This document shows positions 55,232-64,000 of a stretch of 64,000 nt of DNA, one piece after another. The stretch is from contig CANGJJ010000003.1 of the NCBI GenBank assembly GCA_947454485.1, positions 1-64,000 on the forward strand, written 5' to 3'. This DNA is from Beijerinckiaceae bacterium. Its GTDB lineage: Bacteria; Pseudomonadota; Alphaproteobacteria; Rhizobiales; Beijerinckiaceae. Each line of letters begins with the position of its first letter. The first letter of the stretch is position 1. A program made the translations under genes and the position numbers. The notes below the pieces were generated by a model, which saw nothing but the letters and a program-made list of their open reading frames with translations, was not told where the DNA came from and made no database searches.

Positions 55232-55937
55232 TGCGTGCTCCTTTCATAGTCCAGATGAGTGTCTTCTGCGTCTCGCTCAGCCGCACAGGCGTGCTGGTGA
55301 GACCGCGTTGCTTGCGCAGGCTCACGCCCCACGCGGGATGCGATGGAATGGGACGGCGCTTGCCCGCAGAGGCGAGGCGAAGACCCGCGACGCTTGAGAT
55401 TTCGAAGCGCAATTCAGCAGCGGTGGAGAGATCATGCGCGGGCGCATCATGCAGCAGCAAAGCCTCGCCAGCCCCCGCGCGGGCGGCCAATTGCAAACGC
55501 CGCGTGGCAGCCAGATCAAAATGCCGCCGCGCAGAGCGCACCTCGCCAATCACCGCCACACAGGCGCGCGAGCGCAGCGCCTCTTCCATCACCCACAGAA
55601 CCTGCCGGGCCGTTTGCGCGCGCACCACAACAACGCGGCTCAGCGGCAGACCCAGATGATGCAGCCCCGGCCCATAGGGCAGGCCCGCCTCATGAGTCAG
55701 ATAATCCTCCAGCGCCCAGAGAATGAGCCCGCGCCCGCTCTCCGCTGCCTTAATGGCGCGCGACAGTGCAAAGCCGCAGGCGGCAGTCTGGTCCCCCGCC
55801 CGCGCGGGCAGAATTTCAGCCAGCCGCCCCCGATGAGGCGCGGGTGCTGCCCCCTCAAGGACGGGCCCTTGCCCCTCAATGCGCGCAATGGCCGCCCGTA
55901 AAAAGCCGATCCGTTCCGAACTGCCGCCCTGCGACAT
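55185..55937 (-). CDS. imuA: ImuA, RecA-like SOS mutagenesis protein
   Basis: 250 residues, the first gene of the cassette. ImuA is a RecA/SulA-related partner of ImuB. Visible tracts are RGRLAEILPARAGDQTAACG, GLILWALEDYLTHEAGLPYG, VVVVRAQTARQVLWVMEEAL and RRLQLAARAGAGEALLLHD. The ATG at 55937 is chosen because GGAG lies eight bases ahead; another ATG is at 55952. Its last 47 bases overlap imuB. A LexA box lies 17 bp upstream. Confidence 0.87.
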   Translation of the reverse strand: MSQGGSSERIGFLRAAIARIEGQGPVLEGAAPAPHRGRLAEILPARAGDQTAACGFALSRAIKAAESGRGLILWALEDYLTHEAGLPYGPGLHHLGLPLSRVVVVRAQTARQVLWVMEEALRSRACVAVIGEVRSARRHFDLAATRRLQLAARAGAGEALLLHDAPAHDLSTAAELRFEISSVAGLRLASAGKRRPIPSHPAWGVSLRKQRGLTSTPVRLSETQKTLIWTMKGARSGTLSVSADHQQKIA

Positions 55938-55954
55938 CGGTGATTGCTCCATAT

Positions 55955-55969
55955 GTTCATGTTTCGTTC
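55955..55969. promoter_or_regulatory. LexA (SOS) box upstream of imuA
   Basis: GTTC (55955-55958), seven bases, GTTC (55966-55969). This is the alphaproteobacterial LexA consensus GTTC-N7-GTTC. It lies 17 bp before the imuA start codon and directly downstream of a possible -10, where repressor would block transcription. Confidence 0.88.
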
Positions 55970-56001
55970 CTATAGATTCCTCTCTTTGGGAGGGGAGTCA
56001 A
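55970..56001 (-). promoter_or_regulatory. Probable imuA promoter
   Basis: On the minus strand, TTGACT (56001-55996) is followed after 17-19 bases by AATCTATA. The transcription start would fall within the LexA box. Confidence 0.5.
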
Positions 56002-56043
56002 GGCCTTGGGAGTGGGAGGGGTGGGGAACGAGGGGAGTGGGAG
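55985..56043 (+). other. G-run-rich tract, possible G-quadruplex
   Basis: On the plus strand this 59-base tract has runs of three or four G about eight times, separated by short spacers. It overlaps or adjoins the presumed imuA promoter and could fold into quadruplexes. No gene is present between 55938 and 56118. Confidence 0.5.
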
Positions 56044-56118
56044 GGAGCCTCGCACAATCCCAAAATCCAATGAAGTCTACAAAATCGCAGAGCGCCGCAC
56101 GACAGAGTGAGGTTCCCC

Positions 56119-58284
56119 TCACTCCGCTGCTGGCCGGTCCTTTTGCGCATAGCCCAGCCGCGCGTTCAGCTCGTCGAGGATTTGTTCGGCAGCTTCTGCG
56201 ATCACAGTGCCGGGCGGGAAAATGGCGGTGGCGCCATATTGGCGCAGCGCTTCGAAATCTTGCGGCGGGATGACGCCGCCCACCACGATCAAAATATCTC
56301 CGCGCCCAGCCTGTTCGAGCGCGGCTTTGACTTGCGGCACGAGAGTCAGATGGCCTGCAGCCAGCGATGACACGCCGATCACATGCACATTATTGTCGAC
56401 CGCTTGCTTCACCGCCTCTTCAGGCGTTGCAAACAAAGGTCCGATATCGACATCAAAGCCCAGATCATCGAAAGCCGAGGAGATGACCTTCTGCCCACGG
56501 TCATGACCATCTTGGCCGACCTTGGCGACAAGAATGCGCGGCTTGCGGCCTTCATTCTCGGTGAAGGCGCGCGCCATGGCATCCACGCGGTTGATGATCT
56601 CGACCTCTGTGCCTGCCTCGCGGCGATAGATGCCACGGATGCTCTTGATCGAGGCGACATGGCGGTTGAAGACTTTTTCAAGCGCCAGCGAAATCTCGCC
56701 CACGGTGGCTTTCGCGCGCGCAGCTTCAATCGACAAAGCGAGCAGATTGCCAGTGCCCTTGGCGCCATCTGACAGAGCCTTCAGAGCGGCTGCCACTTCG
56801 GCCTCATTGCGCTCAGCGCGCAGGCGCTTCAGCTTTTCGATCTGCTGTGCGCGCACGGCAGAATTATCGACTTTCAAAACATCAATGGGCTTTTCATCGC
56901 TGAGCTTATATTTGTTCACGCCCACCACAGCCTGACGGCCACTATCGATCCGTGCTTGTGTGCGCGCGGCAGCCTCTTCGATGCGCAGCTTGGGGATGCC
57001 AGCGTCAATGGCTTTTGCCATGCCGCCCAAGCTCTCCACCTCTTGAATATGCGCCCAAGCGCGTTCGGCCAGATCCTGCGTCAAGCGCTCGACATAATAA
57101 GAGCCGCCCCAAGGATCGATGATGCGCGTCGTGCCGCTTTCTTGCTGCAAGAAGAGCTGCGTATTGCGCGCAATGCGAGCCGAGAAGTCGGTGGGTAGAG
57201 CGAGCGCTTCATCAAGCGCATTGGTATGGAGCGATTGCGTATGGCCTTGCGTTGCGGCCATAGCCTCAATCGTCGTGCGCATGACATTGTTGAACACATC
57301 TTGCGCAGTGAGCGACCAGCCCGATGTCTGGCAATGGGTGCGCAGCGGCAGGCTCTTCTCGGACTTCGGCTCAAACTGTTTGACAAGGCGCGACCACAAC
57401 AGGCGCGCCGCGCGCAGCTTGGCGACCTCCATGAAGAAATTCATGCCCACGGCCCAGAAGAAGGACAGGCGCGGGGCAAATTGATCAACAGTGAGGCCAG
57501 CTGCTAGACCCGCGCGTAGATATTCCACGCCATCTGCCAGCGTATAAGCGAGCTCCAGATCCTGCGTCGCACCGGCCTCTTGCATATGATAGCCGGAGAT
57601 CGAGATCGAATTGAACTTCGGCATATGTTTCGACGTATAGGCGAAAATGTCCGAGATGATGCGCATCGAATCTTTGGGCGGATAGATATAGGTGTTGCGC
57701 ACCATGAATTCTTTGAGAATGTCGTTCTGGATCGTGCCTGACAATTTGTCTTGTGACACGCCTTGCTCTTCAGCCGCGACGATATAAAGCGCGAGCACCG
57801 GCAGGACCGCACCATTCATCGTCATCGACACGCTCATCTGGTCGAGCGGAATGCCCGAGAACAAAGTGCGCATGTCATAGATGGAGTCGATGGCCACACC
57901 CGCCATGCCCACATCGCCCGCCACACGCGGATGATCTGAATCATAGCCGCGATGGGTCGCCAGATCGAAAGCAACCGACAGGCCCTTTTGTCCGGCCGCC
58001 AGATTGCGACGGTAGAAAGCGTTGGAATCTTCAGCCGTCGAAAAGCCCGCATATTGGCGGATCGTCCAAGGCTGGTTCACATACATGGTGGGATAGGGGC
58101 CGCGCACATAAGGCGCAACACCGGGGAAGCTGTCGACAAAGTCGATACCTGCCAAATCGCGCGCATCATAGATGGGCTTCACCGGAATTTCTTCGGGCGT
58201 CAGCCAAGGCTCAGACGGCAGCGCGACCGCAGGTGTTGCGGTCGCTGCAAAAGCGATCTTCGAGAAGTCGGGAATGCGCGACAT
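56119..58284 (-). CDS. Methylmalonyl-CoA mutase large subunit
   Basis: 721 residues. It isomerises methylmalonyl-CoA and succinyl-CoA with adenosylcobalamin. The barrel domain ([50 protein letters not shown]) is followed near residue 590 by the B12-binding motif [12 protein letters not shown], with the cobalt-ligand His. The start at 58284 ([10 protein letters not shown]) is chosen over a GTG at 58296. It follows the small subunit gene by 36 bp, so the two are likely co-transcribed. Confidence 0.95.
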   Translation of the reverse strand: MSRIPDFSKIAFAATATPAVALPSEPWLTPEEIPVKPIYDARDLAGIDFVDSFPGVAPYVRGPYPTMYVNQPWTIRQYAGFSTAEDSNAFYRRNLAAGQKGLSVAFDLATHRGYDSDHPRVAGDVGMAGVAIDSIYDMRTLFSGIPLDQMSVSMTMNGAVLPVLALYIVAAEEQGVSQDKLSGTIQNDILKEFMVRNTYIYPPKDSMRIISDIFAYTSKHMPKFNSISISGYHMQEAGATQDLELAYTLADGVEYLRAGLAAGLTVDQFAPRLSFFWAVGMNFFMEVAKLRAARLLWSRLVKQFEPKSEKSLPLRTHCQTSGWSLTAQDVFNNVMRTTIEAMAATQGHTQSLHTNALDEALALPTDFSARIARNTQLFLQQESGTTRIIDPWGGSYYVERLTQDLAERAWAHIQEVESLGGMAKAIDAGIPKLRIEEAAARTQARIDSGRQAVVGVNKYKLSDEKPIDVLKVDNSAVRAQQIEKLKRLRAERNEAEVAAALKALSDGAKGTGNLLALSIEAARAKATVGEISLALEKVFNRHVASIKSIRGIYRREAGTEVEIINRVDAMARAFTENEGRKPRILVAKVGQDGHDRGQKVISSAFDDLGFDVDIGPLFATPEEAVKQAVDNNVHVIGVSSLAAGHLTLVPQVKAALEQAGRGDILIVVGGVIPPQDFEALRQYGATAIFPPGTVIAEAAEQILDELNARLGYAQKDRPAAE

Positions 58285-58320
58285 GGCGTCTCTCACAACA
58301 GGATCGAACTCAACTTCACA

Positions 58321-60165
58321 TCAGGCCAGTTTCAAAGCTTCATCCAGCAGGGCGACGAGATCGCAGCCCATATAGACAAAGCTTCCCACACCAGCCTCAC
58401 GCCAGACAGTTTCTGCCTCGCCGGGACGACCGGCAAGATAGATATATTTTGCGCCCGCTTGCGCGAGTGCCTTGGCAGCACCGACCGCGCGCTCGCCATA
58501 TACGGCATCAGATGAGCACAGACAGGCGATGCGAGCGCCTGAATTTTTGAAGGCCGCGGCAAGGCTTGCGTCATCCGCAAAGCCATCATTGCCCGGCGCT
58601 GCAATGCCGCCAGCTTCAAACACATTCTTGGCATAAGTGGCGCGCGCGGTGAAAGCCGCCACAGGGCCAAGATTGGCCAGAAAGACACTGGGGCGCTGGC
58701 CGCGTGTTGTGGTCACGCCATCGGCGCGATCACGCAAAGCCTCGAAAGCTTCAGCATCGCGCTTGGTCGGCAGGGCAGGGAAGGTGACAGCGCGCGCTGG
58801 TGCAGGCGAAAGCGCGGGCATGGGGGCCAGCACCTCAACGGCAGCTTCATTCACATCAGGAAATTCGCTGGTGCCGGTGAGTGGATCTTTGCGGCGGGCG
58901 ATGGCTTTGGCGCGTTGGGCTTGCGTTGCGGCAATCTTGGCCTGCCATGCCCCGCTGCTGAGCATGGCGCAAAGGCCGCCACCTGTTTCGATCTCTTGCA
59001 GCAAGGCCCATGCGCTTTCGCACAATTCATGCGTTAAAGTCTCGAACGAGCCAGCCCCTGCGGCCGGGTCAGCGACGCGCCACAGATTGCTCTCTTCCAG
59101 CAAAACCGATTGCGTGTTGCGCGCGGTGCGGCGCGCAAAATCATTCGGCAGGCCGAGCGATTGGGTAAAGGGCAGAACGGTGACGCGGTCTGCACCTCCA
59201 AGGCCCGCTGCAAAACAAGCCACCGTCGTGCGCAGCATATTCACCCAAGGATCGCGGCGGCTCATCATGCGAAAGCTCGTCTCCGCATGAATAGACACAG
59301 CGCTTGGCGGCAGGCCGCAGGCCTCCTCCACTTTGGCCCATAGACGCCGCAGCGCGCGCAATTTCGCAACGCCCAAGATCTGATCAGCATCAGCGGCAAC
59401 GCGAAGACCAATTAACGGGCGCGCTGTCTCGAGCGGCAGACCAGTGGCTTCCAGCGCGCGCAGATAAGTGACGGCGCTCGCCAGAATGAAGGCGAGTTCT
59501 TGTCCCTCAGATGCGCCTGCAGCATGTGTCACGCGCCCATCGGCGCACAGGATAGGGCCGGTAAAGCCCATGCCAGCAAGCTCGGCTGCGGTCTTGGCGG
59601 CCAGACGCAGCTCTGCGTCAAAGCTGCGCTCACCGCCACCTTGCGCCGCCATCATGCCGAGCGGATCAAGCCCAAAGGCAATGCGGCAATTGGCGGGGGC
59701 GATTTCTCGCAAGAGAATATGGCCGGCAAGGACCAGAGCGCTGGCAGGGCGCGCGCCATCAAGCTCAAGCGCGATCGCATCAAGATGCAGGTCCTCAAGC
59801 GCGCTGTCCAAAGCCTCGGGCGTGGCGGGCAGGCCAAAGCCATAGGCGCCCACAGCGCCCGTAAAGACAATTTGCAGGCCGGTGGCACCATTCTCAAGGT
59901 CGGTAAGGGCCTGTGCATGGGCAAAGGCTGGGTCAGGCGCATCCATACGCGCCAGCACGGCCCAGGGGCCTTGCGCGGATTTGAGGGCGCGCGGGCGCTC
60001 CTGGCTCAGGCGCTGATAAAGCGGGGCGATGGTGATCCCGTCATAGCTGGCACCCTGCAGCTTTTCGAACGGTGCGCCTTTGAGCACACCATCGACGCGG
60101 GCGCGCCAATCGGCCTCAGTGGCCGCCGGGAAGAGATCAGCGAAAGTCTGTGCAGTGGTCGACAT
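58321..60165 (-). CDS. Methylmalonyl-CoA mutase small subunit
   Basis: 614 residues, the non-catalytic partner. The barrel is recognisable (RTTVACFAAGLGGADRVTV, NTQSVLLEESNLWRVADPAA). The cobalamin domain is degenerate: the D-x-H-x-x-G motif is replaced by NLGPVAAFTARA, as expected of the subunit that does not bind B12. The start at 60165 (MSTTAQTFADLFP) is typical. It lies 57 bp after the IclR regulator on the same strand. Confidence 0.93.
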   Translation of the reverse strand: MSTTAQTFADLFPAATEADWRARVDGVLKGAPFEKLQGASYDGITIAPLYQRLSQERPRALKSAQGPWAVLARMDAPDPAFAHAQALTDLENGATGLQIVFTGAVGAYGFGLPATPEALDSALEDLHLDAIALELDGARPASALVLAGHILLREIAPANCRIAFGLDPLGMMAAQGGGERSFDAELRLAAKTAAELAGMGFTGPILCADGRVTHAAGASEGQELAFILASAVTYLRALEATGLPLETARPLIGLRVAADADQILGVAKLRALRRLWAKVEEACGLPPSAVSIHAETSFRMMSRRDPWVNMLRTTVACFAAGLGGADRVTVLPFTQSLGLPNDFARRTARNTQSVLLEESNLWRVADPAAGAGSFETLTHELCESAWALLQEIETGGGLCAMLSSGAWQAKIAATQAQRAKAIARRKDPLTGTSEFPDVNEAAVEVLAPMPALSPAPARAVTFPALPTKRDAEAFEALRDRADGVTTTRGQRPSVFLANLGPVAAFTARATYAKNVFEAGGIAAPGNDGFADDASLAAAFKNSGARIACLCSSDAVYGERAVGAAKALAQAGAKYIYLAGRPGEAETVWREAGVGSFVYMGCDLVALLDEALKLA

Positions 60166-60222
60166 GAAGCTCTTTTGCCATGTCGCCGCCGTCGGTGCCA
60201 CAGTCAGAAGGTCGTAGAAAGC

Positions 60223-61062
60223 TCAAGCCTGAGCGCGGATCTTCTGCTCAAGACTGGCCACCCCGGCATTGAGCTGGTCGACCGCGCGGGCAATGGCGGG
60301 CTCATCGGCACGGCTGCGCGGGATCGAGACATGCATGACCGCCACGCCTTCGCCCAACCCATTGCGGATCAGCCGGGCAATCGAGAGGCCGCCCGTGGTG
60401 AACTCCGCCACGCTGATTGCATAGCCCTGCAGCTGCACCCGGCGGATCTCTTCACGCAGGCGATTGGGGTCCACAATCGTCGTCTCCGAGAAAGCGACAA
60501 AATCGGTGCGCCCGATATAATCCTCCAGAGCGCGGTCACTGAGCCCTGCCAGAAAGGCGCGGCTTGCCGCCCCTGCATAGAGAGGAATAGGCACGCCAAT
60601 CTGCTGCGACTGCACGATGGCATTCACCGCTTCAACCGCATCGACATTGACACGAGTGTCGCCATCGCGCACCGACAGCAACACAGCCTCGTTCAATTTG
60701 TCGCGGATGGATTGCATGATAGGTCGCGCAAGATCTCGCACGCTCACGCCTTGCAACACAGCACTCGCCAAACCAAGTGGCAGGACGCCCAGACGATAGC
60801 TGGAGGTCTCAGCATTCTGCGTCACCATGCCCTCGCCAATCAAAGTCGAGAGAATGCGAAATGTGGTTGGCTTGGACAGATTGGAGCGTGTGGCCACATC
60901 CATAAGGCTTGATTCACGCGTGGAGGCAGCGAGCGCAAAGAGAATGCGCGCAGCACGATCGACAGCTTCAATCGTGTGGTCGCTGCGGTTATCGCCTCCG
61001 CTTCCCCCATTGGTGCGCGCATCATGGGCTTGGCCCATAGCTGCCTCGACCGGCCTTGTCAT
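60223..61062 (-). CDS. IclR-family transcription regulator
   Basis: 279 residues. The N-terminal winged helix is in AVDRAARILFALAAS, SLMDVATRSNLSKPTTFRIL (recognition helix) and YRLGVLPLGL; the C-terminal ligand domain follows (VPIPLYAGAASRAFLAG, GYAISVAEFTTGGLSIARLI). It is divergent from cupin B. The start at 61062 has GGAG six bases ahead; longer frames exist. It may control the mutase genes, cupin B, or both, and a palindrome in front suggests autoregulation. Confidence 0.9.
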   Translation of the reverse strand: MTRPVEAAMGQAHDARTNGGSGGDNRSDHTIEAVDRAARILFALAASTRESSLMDVATRSNLSKPTTFRILSTLIGEGMVTQNAETSSYRLGVLPLGLASAVLQGVSVRDLARPIMQSIRDKLNEAVLLSVRDGDTRVNVDAVEAVNAIVQSQQIGVPIPLYAGAASRAFLAGLSDRALEDYIGRTDFVAFSETTIVDPNRLREEIRRVQLQGYAISVAEFTTGGLSIARLIRNGLGEGVAVMHVSIPRSRADEPAIARAVDQLNAGVASLEQKIRAQA

Positions 61063-61120
61063 TTTTTGCTCCATTGGACCGCCACAGGCGGCGCGTACCG
61101 GTTGCGCGGATAAAACCGCA

Positions 61121-61138
61121 TTGTGCTGGTCAGCACAA
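61121..61138. promoter_or_regulatory. 18-bp palindrome, candidate IclR operator
   Basis: TTGTGCTG-GT-CAGCACAA is a near-perfect palindrome with an 8-bp arm on each side. It lies 59 bp from the IclR start and 88 bp from the cupin B start, in the middle of their shared upstream region. Confidence 0.55.
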
Positions 61139-61225
61139 GCAACTTTCTGCAGCATGTGGATAGTGTCGCATGGTCTTTACAGCAGCGCTCAGGTGCTTCA
61201 GCCTTGCATCAATGGAGGAGCTCAT

Positions 61226-61768
61226 ATGACAATCATACCCGAAGGCCGCGTGCGCCGCGTTGTGACAACGGTCAATGCAGAGAACAAGGCTGTTGTTCTG
61301 TTCGACAGCGAGAATCCGAATCGCGCCGTGCGCCCGGGCAAGAACAATGTTGCCAATTTGATTTGGACAACTGACCAATGTCCTGCCGATATTTCAGGCA
61401 CGGTTGATCGCGGTGCCATCAAGATTGGCACATCGCCCCTGCCGGGCGGCTCGGTGTTTCGTATTCTCGATTATCCCCCTGTCACGCCTGAAATGGAGGC
61501 AATGGATGCCTCCCATCGCATGAAAGAGCTGGCGCATGAGCCCGATATTCGCGGCCTGCCGCCACGTCACCCTTTCATGCATCGCACCCGCACGATTGAT
61601 TACGCCATCATCCTGCAAGGCAAGATCACCATGCTGCTGGATGATAGCGAAATTGAGCTCAAGGCGGGTGATGTGTTGGTGCAGCAAGGCACCAATCACG
61701 CGTGGATCAATCGCGGACCAGAGATCTGCCGCATCGCCTTTGTATTGATCGACGCCAAGCCGATCTGA
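61226..61768 (+). CDS. Cupin protein B
   Basis: 180 residues, paralogue of cupins A and C. Shared features: an N-terminal VRRVVTTVNAENKAVVLFD, a central WTTDQCPADISG, GSVFRILDYPP and the cupin barrel (MHRTRTIDYAIILQGKITML, IELKAGDVLVQQGTNHAWIN, IAFVLIDAKPI). The ATG at 61226 has GGAGGAG upstream. It is divergent from the IclR gene and convergent with cupin C, six bases apart. The function is unknown. Confidence 0.88.
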   Translation: MTIIPEGRVRRVVTTVNAENKAVVLFDSENPNRAVRPGKNNVANLIWTTDQCPADISGTVDRGAIKIGTSPLPGGSVFRILDYPPVTPEMEAMDASHRMKELAHEPDIRGLPPRHPFMHRTRTIDYAIILQGKITMLLDDSEIELKAGDVLVQQGTNHAWINRGPEICRIAFVLIDAKPI

Positions 61769-61774
61769 GAGCGA

Positions 61775-62296
61775 TTATGTGCTGTGTGATCCTGACGCCA
61801 TTGTGTGTCCGGTCACGGCATGGCCGATGCCCAGCGGTTTGGCATCACACAGCACAAAGGCCAAACGTGCCGGCTTGTCGCTGCGATTCACCCAGGAATG
61901 ATTGGTGCCACGCTGCACCATGACATCACCCGTTTTCATGTGAACGGTTGAGTCATCCATATCCATGTCGATCTCACCGCTAAGAACGAAGACATAGTCG
62001 ATTGTCTCGGTGCGGTGCATGGCGGGTGCATTGCCGGGTGGGAAATCAATGACGGTCACGCGCGTACCATGCGGGGGCGGTGCGGTGCCAAGCTTGCGCG
62101 CGCCCATATCCTCGGCATCTTCGCCGATGGAAATATCAGCCGGGCAACTATCGGTGCACCAGATCAGGGTTGATACATTGCCCGAGCCGCCGGTGCGCGC
62201 ATTGGTGGGCGCACCATCCATAATCACTTTGGCGACGTGATTGTCGTCATGCCCGGTGATGATGCGGCGAATGGGTGGAAATCGATTGTCGCTCAT
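61775..62296 (-). CDS. Cupin protein C
   Basis: 173 residues. It shares the core with cupin B: IRRIITGHDDNHVAKVIMDG, IWCTDSCPADIS, GTRVTVIDFPPG, MHRTETIDYVFVLSGEIDMD, VMVQRGTNHSWVN and LAFVLCDAKPL, with a longer C-terminal end. The Shine-Dalgarno GGGAGGG gives the start at 62296. It lies tail to tail with cupin B, so the two form a convergent pair, possibly an inverted duplication. Confidence 0.88.
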   Translation of the reverse strand: MSDNRFPPIRRIITGHDDNHVAKVIMDGAPTNARTGGSGNVSTLIWCTDSCPADISIGEDAEDMGARKLGTAPPPHGTRVTVIDFPPGNAPAMHRTETIDYVFVLSGEIDMDMDDSTVHMKTGDVMVQRGTNHSWVNRSDKPARLAFVLCDAKPLGIGHAVTGHTMASGSHST

Positions 62297-62348
62297 AAGG
62301 CCCTCCCTTTTTTGCACAGGCTAGAGGCTGGCGAAGGGCCTGTCCATT

Positions 62349-62735
62349 TCACATGAGCGATGACAGGCCGGGAACTGAATTGGTGACATCGCGCACCGTC
62401 TCATCGCCCGCCTTTTCGCGCGCATAAGCGAACAATTCGCGCCCGACGCTCTGGATCTCGCCCATGCCAAGACCGAGCCCCATCAATTTGCCCGCAACGC
62501 CCATCAAGCCGCCGCCGCCCCCAAAGGCGCTGAGCAGGCCGCCGAGCCCGCCGCCCGAAGCCTCAACAGGCTCCACTGGCAAATCCTGCGCGCCGGGGAT
62601 TTTTTCGATCAAGCGCTGCAAGGCTGTGGGGTCTGCCTCTTTTTGCAAAAAGGTGAACATCTCCATCACGGCTTTGCGTGCGGTGTCGCTGTCGATGCCA
62701 GCAGCTGCGGTCACCCGCTCAATCAATTCGTCCAT
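62349..62735 (-). CDS. Small DUF2267/DUF2780-like protein
   Basis: 128 residues. A helical N-terminus (DELIERVTAAAGIDSDTARK, AVMEMFTFLQKEADP) is followed by a Gly-rich segment (GGGLGGLLSAFGGGGGLMGV) and a helical tail. This layout resembles small DUF2267/DUF2780-type proteins of unknown function. It lies 52 bp from cupin C on the same strand. Confidence 0.72.
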   Translation of the reverse strand: MDELIERVTAAAGIDSDTARKAVMEMFTFLQKEADPTALQRLIEKIPGAQDLPVEPVEASGGGLGGLLSAFGGGGGLMGVAGKLMGLGLGMGEIQSVGRELFAYAREKAGDETVRDVTNSVPGLSSLM

Positions 62736-62871
62736 GATGGTCCCCGTCTGGTTGATTCACTTTAACCCAGCAAAGCGCGTGAGGCCAATGCCGCACAGTC
62801 GCGCAGGTTTCACTGGGAGTTTGATCGCGCGCTTAGCTGCGCTACATCTTTGCCTCTAGCAGGAGAGTCGC

Positions 62872-64000
62872 ATGGCTACGCTCGATGAGGTTCTGGCCCG
62901 TATTGATGCCAATCAGGAGGCCGCGCTGAAGCGCCTGTTCAGCCTGTTGGAGATTCGCTCCATCTCGGCCGATCCCGCTTACAAGGACGACTGTGAGAAG
63001 GCCGCCCGCTGGCTCGAAACAGAGCTCAGCAGTCTTGGTTTTTCAGCCTCGGTGCGCGAGACGGCGGGCCATCCCATGGTCGTGGCCCATGCCAAAGCCC
63101 AGCGCCGCGATGTGCCGCATATTCTCTTCTATGGTCACTATGATGTGCAGCCCGCCGATCCGCTCGATCTGTGGGAGAGTGATCCTTTCGCGCCGCGTCT
63201 CGTTCAAGGTGAACAGGGCCAGCGCATCGTTGCGCGCGGTGCAGCTGATGACAAAGGCCAGTTGATGACCTTTGTGGAAGCCTGTCGCGCTTTCATTGAA
63301 ACAGGCGGCTTGCCCTGCGATGTCACTTTGCTCTTTGAGGGCGAAGAAGAATGTGGCTCACCGTCGCTGCCCGCATTTTTGGCGCAGCATAAGCCCGATC
63401 TGGTTGCTGATCTTGCTATGCTCTGCGACACTAATATGTGGGATCGCGATACGCCGATGATTACCACAATGCTGCGCGGTCTGGCATTGGAAGAAGTCAT
63501 CATCACCGGCGCTACGCGTGATTTGCATTCGGGCCTTTTTGGCGGCGCGGCGGTCAATCCCATCCACATTCTTGGCAAGATCATTGCTGATCTGCGCGAT
63601 GATACAGGCCGCATTACTCTGCCGGGCTTTTATGACGGTGTTGAAGAATTGCCCGATGAGATCGCGCAGCAATGGCGTGCATTGGGTCTTGATGAGCGTA
63701 GCTTCCTGGGGGATGTCGGTCTGGCTTTGCCGGCGGGCGAAGCGGGGCGCTCTGTGTTGGAGATGATCTGGTCGCGTCCCACTTGCGATGTGAATGGCAT
63801 CATCGGTGGCTATACGGGCGCAGGCTCAAAGACTGTGCTGCCCTCCCGTGCGAGTGCGAAATTCTCCTTCCGTCTTGTGGGTGCGCAAGATCCCGAAGCG
63901 GTGCTGGAAAGTTTCCGCAGCTTTGTTCGCGCGCGCCTGCCTGCGGATTGCGCTGTTGAGTTTATTCGCCATGGTGCTTCGCCCGCGCTCACACTGCCAT
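62872..64000 (+). CDS. M20-family metallopeptidase, partial at right edge
   Basis: An open frame of 376 codons without a stop continues past the window. It has the M20 peptidase pattern: HILFYGHYDVQP (first zinc ligand His and Asp), RGAADDKGQLMTFVEA (bridging Asp), LLFEGEEECGSPSLPAFLA (Glu pair), then a dimerisation domain beginning near GATRDLHSGLFGGA and GGYTGAGSKTVLPSRASAK. Start ATG at 62872 with AGGAGAG upstream. Family members act as dipeptidases or aminoacylases; the exact substrate is unknown. Confidence 0.88.
   Translation, partial: MATLDEVLARIDANQEAALKRLFSLLEIRSISADPAYKDDCEKAARWLETELSSLGFSASVRETAGHPMVVAHAKAQRRDVPHILFYGHYDVQPADPLDLWESDPFAPRLVQGEQGQRIVARGAADDKGQLMTFVEACRAFIETGGLPCDVTLLFEGEEECGSPSLPAFLAQHKPDLVADLAMLCDTNMWDRDTPMITTMLRGLALEEVIITGATRDLHSGLFGGAAVNPIHILGKIIADLRDDTGRITLPGFYDGVEELPDEIAQQWRALGLDERSFLGDVGLALPAGEAGRSVLEMIWSRPTCDVNGIIGGYTGAGSKTVLPSRASAKFSFRLVGAQDPEAVLESFRSFVRARLPADCAVEFIRHGASPALTLP

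Noticed and set aside
59500-60912. A 470-codon plus-strand open frame across the small mutase subunit and IclR gene
   Set aside because: Antisense to two well-supported genes; no recognisable domain.

Overview
The window is about 64 kb of chromosomal DNA from an alphaproteobacterium, most likely of the order Hyphomicrobiales (Rhizobiales). The evidence is Omp2-type porins with the conserved two-cysteine N-terminus, a COG4111-type NAD regulator, a TIGR02301 protein, an aerobic CO-dehydrogenase-like (cox) gene set with CoxD/CoxE maturation factors, a LexA-controlled imuA-imuB-dnaE2 cassette with a GTTC-N7-GTTC box, and GC-rich codon use. The genus cannot be decided from the sequence. There are about 60 protein genes. 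I saw no rRNA, tRNA, CRISPR array, prophage or intact insertion sequence.

Layout: 1-8.1 kb holds three tandem paralogous porins, a small winged-helix protein, an NAD regulator (NadQ-like) and xseB. The gaps between them are packed with two families of short double-hairpin repeats and a 61-bp tandem repeat. 8.1-10.0 kb (minus) carries coxG-coxS-coxM without the catalytic coxL. 10.3-15.7 kb (plus) is a complete branched-chain amino acid ABC transporter, livHMGF, with a small membrane protein and livK. purB follows. 17.1-22.4 kb (minus) is a molybdenum hydroxylase maturation operon: MoxR/CoxD, a Cys-rich protein, CoxE, two XdhC halves, a molybdopterin-binding protein and a MocA-type cytidylyltransferase.

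22.4-38 kb is mostly housekeeping: glyS, ccdA, a MetE-like methyltransferase, small hydrolases, tag, ygfZ, NUDIX, pdxH, an M3 oligopeptidase, a cupin with a TTT-type solute-binding protein, a DnaJ-class chaperone, fabI and a phosphoglycerate mutase-like phosphatase. 38.2-42.3 kb is one very large gene for a Pls/PosA-type protein (adenylation domain, carrier domain, then a triplicated membrane/beta-helix module). It is followed by aroC-folP-folB-folK, which makes chorismate and folate. 45.3-50.5 kb holds an MFS transporter, a deacetylase, a Tat-exported phosphoesterase, a DUF1499 protein and an MBL hydrolase.

50.6-56 kb (minus) is the SOS mutagenesis cassette imuA-imuB-dnaE2 with a LexA box and a promoter in front; imuB appears to have lost about 65 N-terminal codons. 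56.1-62.7 kb holds the two methylmalonyl-CoA mutase subunits, an IclR regulator, a convergent pair of cupin paralogues and a small DUF protein. An M20 peptidase gene runs off the right edge.

Best leads for something not yet described: the two families of paired double-hairpin repeats, whose stems covary; the cox gene set lacking coxL and separated from its maturation operon; the shortened ImuB; and the three-member cupin family, one pair of which shares a divergent promoter region with an IclR regulator and an 18-bp palindrome.
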